Part shown: in pieces, positions 60,153 to 64,000 of the stretch | Position numbering within the stretch: position 1 is the first letter of the stretch | How the letters are laid out: every line of letters starts with the position of its first letter | Notes under the pieces: generated by a model | The model's database searches: none | Told to the model about the DNA's origin: nothing | What the model saw: only the letters and a program-made list of their open reading frames with translations | Position numbers and translations under genes: made by a program | Assembly (NCBI GenBank): GCA_016710435.1 | Contig: JADJVV010000001.1 | Span: 124,001 to 188,000, forward strand | Length of the DNA stretch: 64,000 bases | Source of the DNA: Hyphomicrobiales bacterium | GTDB lineage: Bacteria > Pseudomonadota > Alphaproteobacteria > Rhizobiales > Aestuariivirgaceae | Reading direction: 5' to 3'

Positions 60153-61605
60153 GATAGTCCTCATTCCGGACGGCGGCGCGTACGGCGGCGTGGTCGCTGA
60201 ACGGCCGCACCTCCTTGCCCACGATCTGCCCCTCCTCGTGTCCCTTGCCCGCCACCAGCACGATGTCACCGGCACCGGCCATCGCTACCGCCTTGCGGAT
60301 GGCCGCGGCACGGTCGCCGATCTCGGTCGCACCCACCGCCCCCGCCAACACTTCGCGGCGGATCACGGCAGCATCCTCCGTGCGCGGATTATCGTCCGTC
60401 ACGATTGCCACATCGGCAAGGCGCACCGCCGCAGCACCCATCAGGGGACGCTTGCCCTTGTCGCGGTCGCCGCCACAGCCGAACACGGTGATGAGCTTCC
60501 CCTTCACATAGGGCCGCAACGCCTGCAGCGCATTTTCCAGTGCATCAGGCGTGTGCGCATAATCAACGAAGACCGATGCACCCGCAGGCGTCGTGCTCAC
60601 GAGGTCGAGCCGGCCTGTGGCGCCTTTGAGAAGGCTGAGCGAGCGCAGCGCAATTTCTTCCTCGCCACCGGCGGCGATCACGAGTCCCGCGGCAACCAGC
60701 GCATTCGACGCCTGGAAGTCACCGACCAGCGGCAGCGTGACGGTATGCATGCCCGCAGGCGTCTCCAGCAACAAATGCTGTTCAAGCCCTTCGCGCGTCA
60801 CCGAGGCGAGCCGGATATTGTGGCCCTTGTGCCCCACCGTGAAGGTGGCGAGGCCATGCGCTTCGGCCCGCATCCGCACTTCCTCGCCATGGGGCGAATC
60901 CATGTTGATCACGGCCGGCGCACCCGCAGGCGTCAATTCCGTGAACAGCCGCATCTTCGCTTCGAAATATTCGTCGAAGGTGGCGTGATAATCGAGATGG
61001 TCGCGCGTGATGTTGGTGAAGGCCGCAGCGGTGAGCCGCAAGCCGTCGAGCCGGTATTGCGCAAGCCCATGGCTGGAGGCCTCGATGGCGAGATGGCTGA
61101 CGTGGTCTTCGCTGAGCCTTGCGGCGAGCGCCTGCAACTGCACCGGATCCGGTGTCGTATGTTGCAGGTATTCCGCCCCTTGCGGACCGACAACACCGAT
61201 GGTGCCGAGGCTCGCGGCGCGAAAGCCCATCGCCTCCCAGATCTGCCGCACGAACACGGTGACGGATGTCTTGCCGTTTGTACCCGTGACGGCAACGACA
61301 GTGTCTGGCTGGCGATCGTAGAAGCGCGCCGCCATGCGCGCCAGAAGCCAGCGTGGGTTGTCGCTGGTGATGACAACACCTGGTCCGGTGTAACGGCCCG
61401 GCGCGCAAATGACGGCAGCGGCGCCATTGGCCAATGCCTGCGGAATGAAAGCCGTGCCATCGGCCTTCGTTCCGGGCAACGCGGCAAAGACCGTGCCTGG
61501 CGTCACGGCGCGGCTGTCGGACGTCAGTCCCGTCACGGCAAGCGAGGCCGCCGCAGCAGGCAGCGCGGCATCATGGGCGACGAGTCTGGAAAGGCTGCGC
61601 GGCAT
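60145..61605 (-). CDS. murE: UDP-MurNAc-dipeptide--meso-DAP ligase
   Basis: A 486-residue Mur ligase adding the third residue. It has TSDSRAVTPGTVFAALPG, the ATP loop VAVTGTNGKTSVTVF (104-118), IEASSHGLAQ and TNITRDHLDYH. The motif DNPRTED near residue 407 is the meso-diaminopimelate selector of Gram-negative enzymes, so the wall is mDAP type. The start at 61605 comes one base after the ftsI stop; an upstream extension in frame overlaps ftsI and is unlike MurE. Confidence 0.97.
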   Translation of the reverse strand: MPRSLSRLVAHDAALPAAAASLAVTGLTSDSRAVTPGTVFAALPGTKADGTAFIPQALANGAAAVICAPGRYTGPGVVITSDNPRWLLARMAARFYDRQPDTVVAVTGTNGKTSVTVFVRQIWEAMGFRAASLGTIGVVGPQGAEYLQHTTPDPVQLQALAARLSEDHVSHLAIEASSHGLAQYRLDGLRLTAAAFTNITRDHLDYHATFDEYFEAKMRLFTELTPAGAPAVINMDSPHGEEVRMRAEAHGLATFTVGHKGHNIRLASVTREGLEQHLLLETPAGMHTVTLPLVGDFQASNALVAAGLVIAAGGEEEIALRSLSLLKGATGRLDLVSTTPAGASVFVDYAHTPDALENALQALRPYVKGKLITVFGCGGDRDKGKRPLMGAAAVRLADVAIVTDDNPRTEDAAVIRREVLAGAVGATEIGDRAAAIRKAVAMAGAGDIVLVAGKGHEEGQIVGKEVRPFSDHAAVRAAVRNEDYHG

Positions 61606-61606
61606 T

Positions 61607-63310
61607 TCAGTTCTTCTTCTGCTTTTCCAGTTTGGCGAGTTTTTCGAGATCGGCTTCCGTGAAGGTGGGTTCGATGCCGAGCATGGGGGCGATGCGCTCG
61701 ATGATTGTTCCCGCCGTCGGCACAGCGTTCCAGCCGGCAGTGGCAAAGCCATAGGTTTCCGGCAGGGCTTGCGGCTCGTCCAGCATCACGAACACGGCAT
61801 ATTTTGGCTTGTCCATCGGGAAGGCCCCGATGAAGGAGGACAGGCGGCGGTCCTTGGAATAGCGGCCGTGCACAACCTTTTCAGCCGTGCCCGTCTTGCC
61901 GCCCACGCGGTAGCCGATGACATTGGCCTTGCTCGCCGAACCCTCGTCGGCGTTCAGGCGGAACAACGTCCGCATCTTCTCGGAGGTGGATGGCTTGATG
62001 ATCTGCTGCGCCAAGACTTCAGCCTCTTCCTTTGAGCGCTTGATGAATGTGGGCGGAATGAGCTTCCCGTCGTTGAGGATGCCCGCCACCACCGACAAGC
62101 CTTGCAAGGGCTGCACGGCAAAACCATGGCCGAAGGCAGCCGTGGCCGACACAATCCGGCTCCACCGTTTCGGCAGCAGCGGATGGGCCGTCTCCGGCAC
62201 TTCCGTCTCCAGCTTGTCGAACAGGCCGACCTTGCGCAGGAACGCCTGGTGACGCTCCAGCCCCACATCCAGCGCCATCTTGGCGGTGCCGATGTTGGAC
62301 GAATTGGTGAAAACCTCCGGCACGGTCAGGATGCGGCGCTGCGCATGGAAGTCGTTGATGCGCGCACTGCCGATCGCCAGCGGGAAGCGCGCATCGAATT
62401 TCGAACTCATGGTGATCGTGCCGTAGTCAAAGGCCATGGCGAAGGTCACGGCCTTGATGACCGAACCGAGTTCATAGACACCGCTCAGCATGCGGTTCTG
62501 CTGGTCCTTGGTGAAGACCTTGGGCTCGGCATTTGGATTGTAATCCGGCAGGGACACCAGAGCCACGATCTCGCCCGTCTCGATGTCAAGAATGATGCCG
62601 CCGCCGGCAATCGCCTTGAACTTGACGATGGCCTTGCCGATCTCGTCCGTCATCACGTGCTGCACGCGAATGTCCAGCGAAAGCTCGGCCGGTGCTGCAA
62701 TCTGCTTCTGCGGATCAGCGAGCGACGCGGTGTAGATCGCACCTGCATTGTCGAGGTATTTCTCGATACCGGCGATGCCCTTTGTATCCATGTCGACATA
62801 GCCCACCGTGTGGGCCGCAAGCCGTCCCTGCGGATAGACGCGCTTGCGCTCGTTGATATAGGCAACGCCGGGAATGCCGAGATTGTAAACGGCATCGCGC
62901 TCTTCCGGGCTCACCTGGCGCTTGATCCAGGCAAAGGCGCTCTTTGGCTTCAGCAACTTGCGCCGCAGGTCGGCGGCATCTACGTCGGGCAAGGCAGCAC
63001 TCAGCAATTCCACCGCTTCATCCACGTCAGGAACCTTGCGCGGATCGGCATAGAGCGAAGCAACCGCAATGTCGGTCGCCAGCACATTGCCGTAACGGTC
63101 CACGATGTCGGGCCGCGGGATCCGGTCCTGGTGTTTCGCAAGTTCGGTGTTCACGTCTTCCGCGGGCTTCAGCACATTGATGCGGACGAGTTGCCCGCCG
63201 ATCGCCGTGAAGGCCAGCGCGAAACCGAGGCCCAGCAGGCGGATGCGGTTCTGCCCCGCCAGACGCGGTGTACCTGCAAGGGGCGTAATGGTCTTGTGTC
63301 GCAACATCAT
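61607..63310 (-). CDS. ftsI: FtsI (PBP3), septal peptidoglycan transpeptidase
   Basis: A 567-residue class B penicillin-binding protein. An N-terminal transmembrane helix lies near residues 23-42. The pedestal domain has IPRPDIVDRYGNVLATD. The catalytic SxxK is GSVIK (Ser283, Lys286), where most relatives have GSTFK or GSTMK, with both catalytic residues kept. Next come SSN (337-339) and KTG (472-474: GGKTGTAEK). Its start overlaps the ftsL stop. It works with FtsW encoded in the same cluster. Confidence 0.96.
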   Translation of the reverse strand: MMLRHKTITPLAGTPRLAGQNRIRLLGLGFALAFTAIGGQLVRINVLKPAEDVNTELAKHQDRIPRPDIVDRYGNVLATDIAVASLYADPRKVPDVDEAVELLSAALPDVDAADLRRKLLKPKSAFAWIKRQVSPEERDAVYNLGIPGVAYINERKRVYPQGRLAAHTVGYVDMDTKGIAGIEKYLDNAGAIYTASLADPQKQIAAPAELSLDIRVQHVMTDEIGKAIVKFKAIAGGGIILDIETGEIVALVSLPDYNPNAEPKVFTKDQQNRMLSGVYELGSVIKAVTFAMAFDYGTITMSSKFDARFPLAIGSARINDFHAQRRILTVPEVFTNSSNIGTAKMALDVGLERHQAFLRKVGLFDKLETEVPETAHPLLPKRWSRIVSATAAFGHGFAVQPLQGLSVVAGILNDGKLIPPTFIKRSKEEAEVLAQQIIKPSTSEKMRTLFRLNADEGSASKANVIGYRVGGKTGTAEKVVHGRYSKDRRLSSFIGAFPMDKPKYAVFVMLDEPQALPETYGFATAGWNAVPTAGTIIERIAPMLGIEPTFTEADLEKLAKLEKQKKN

Positions 63311-63657
63311 TGCATCTTCTTCAGGATGTCACCAATGGGGTCCTTGCCGTCTTCCTCCAGTTTCACCGGCACACTTTCCGGCACCTTCGTCAGGAGGTCG
63401 TCAAGGCTCACGAATTGCTGCGCCCGCGTGGGCTCGAGGTTGAGGCTTTGCTGGGCGAGCTTCTGGATGCGCTCCGGCCGCGTCAGGCTGCTCCATTCCG
63501 CCTTGAGCAGCTTGATCGCCTCGCGCGCTTCATCAATCTTGCGCTTGCTGGCGGCGATGCGCCGCTCTTCGCCGCGTGTGGCATGTTCCAGCCCATAGAG
63601 CGCGTAGCCAGACACCAGCACGGTCATCACGAGGAACGCATTGATGATCTTGAGCAT
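63307..63657 (-). CDS. ftsL: FtsL-like divisome protein
   Basis: A 116-residue bitopic membrane protein: a hydrophobic helix (about residues 5-23: AFLVMTVLVSGYALYGL) then a coiled coil (RRIAASKRKIDEAREAIKLL) and a C-terminal part with PERIQKLAQQSLNLEP, the alphaproteobacterial FtsL pattern. Assignment relies on position between rsmH and ftsI plus this layout, because FtsL sequences diverge fast. Its ATG shares a base with the rsmH stop (TGATG). Confidence 0.88.
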   Translation of the reverse strand: MLKIINAFLVMTVLVSGYALYGLEHATRGEERRIAASKRKIDEAREAIKLLKAEWSSLTRPERIQKLAQQSLNLEPTRAQQFVSLDDLLTKVPESVPVKLEEDGKDPIGDILKKMQ

Positions 63658-64000
63658 CAGTGTCTCACCGGTTTCAGTTGGGGATTGCCGATCAGCACCG
63701 CATCGGCTGCCATCGGGGGAGCATCAGTGCGAACACCGGCGCGCAGCTTGGCGGAGCGGGCGCGCGGATTGCGGGCGCATTCAGCAGCGGAGGCATCGAC
63801 GTGACCCTTGAACGGCAACGTAAACGAAGGATCCGGTTTCTGCTCCAGGCCCGGCGCATGGCGCGAGGCCGACGGAACATGGCCGCTCCGCAGGGCGAAG
63901 AAGCGCTTCACCAGCCGGTCTTCCAGCGAATGGAATGTCACCACCACCAGCCGCCCGCCGGGCTTGAGAATGCGTTCGGCTGCAAACAGCGCCGCCGCCA
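63657..64000 (-). CDS. rsmH: 16S rRNA m4C1402 methyltransferase (5' end cut by window)
   Basis: Only the C-terminal 114 or so residues are present. ILKPGGRLVVVTFHSLEDRLVKRFF is the conserved C-terminal motif of RsmH (MraW), which methylates C1402 of 16S rRNA. The remainder holds the usual conserved basic region (ECARNPRARSAKLRAGVR). It is the first gene here of the division/cell-wall cluster and is followed by ftsL in an overlapping arrangement. Confidence 0.93.
   Translation of the reverse strand, partial: AAALFAAERILKPGGRLVVVTFHSLEDRLVKRFFALRSGHVPSASRHAPGLEQKPDPSFTLPFKGHVDASAAECARNPRARSAKLRAGVRTDAPPMAADAVLIGNPQLKPVRH

Noticed and set aside
1..64000. CRISPR arrays, insertion sequences, prophage or defence islands
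   Set aside because: I found no regularly spaced repeats, transposase, integrase or capsid-type genes; the window is mostly housekeeping.

Overview
The window is a GC-rich, densely coding alphaproteobacterial chromosome segment, most likely from the Hyphomicrobiales (Rhizobiales) or a close relative. This rests on a circularly permuted two-piece tmRNA gene with an ANDNYA-type tag, an alpha-type SspB, the order thyA..folA-hflK-hflC-DUF2065-degP, DUF4169, DUF2853 and DUF1127 genes, and a complete dcw division/cell-wall cluster running into bamD-recN-ligA. I see no phage, IS element, CRISPR array, rRNA or tRNA. The only non-coding RNA gene I can support is tmRNA.

Left part (1-17.5 kb). On the minus strand, thyA, a CPBP membrane protease, a GNAT acetyltransferase, folA, hflK, hflC, DUF2065 and degP (cut by the window edge) form one long co-directional run that couples thymidylate/folate synthesis to membrane proteostasis. 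Next come DUF2853, the permuted ssrA gene with a clear promoter, a LuxR-type regulator and sspB, whose product is the ClpXP adaptor for ssrA-tagged proteins. mepA, kup, a TRIC-type channel, a PHP phosphoesterase, a small secreted protein, an MFS transporter, a TauE/SafE permease and fumC-DUF4169-RHH follow.

Middle part (17.5-41 kb). This is more mosaic: a very long AsmA protein with a TolA-like helical tail, an FAD-linked oxidase, a hotdog thioesterase, a UvrD helicase, a LysR regulator, and an 860-base repeat-rich gap before a porin with a textbook terminator. Then come msrB, divergent MFS and ABC exporters separated by tandem hairpins, and a small autotransporter-like protein with two Ig-like repeats. 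After these lie a glycine-zipper/OmpA lipoprotein, a frameshifted prmA, DUF1127, a cold-shock gene and an M24 aminopeptidase.

Right part (41-64 kb). Everything is on the minus strand: rsmH (cut by the window edge)-ftsL-ftsI-murE-murF-mraY-murD-ftsW-murG-murC-murB-ddlB-ftsQ-ftsA-ftsZ, then bamD-recN-ligA-azlC-azlD. Start/stop overlaps are frequent, so translational coupling is likely. The genes carry out UDP-MurNAc-pentapeptide synthesis, lipid I/II formation and divisome assembly. lpxC, often found between ftsZ and bamD in related bacteria, is absent from that place.

I found no convincing new multi-gene system. The best leads are the prmA frameshift, a perfect 21-bp palindrome upstream of DUF1127, tandem hairpins between the two exporters, a CtrA-like site before ftsZ, the Ig-repeat autotransporter, and the ssrA/luxR/sspB grouping.
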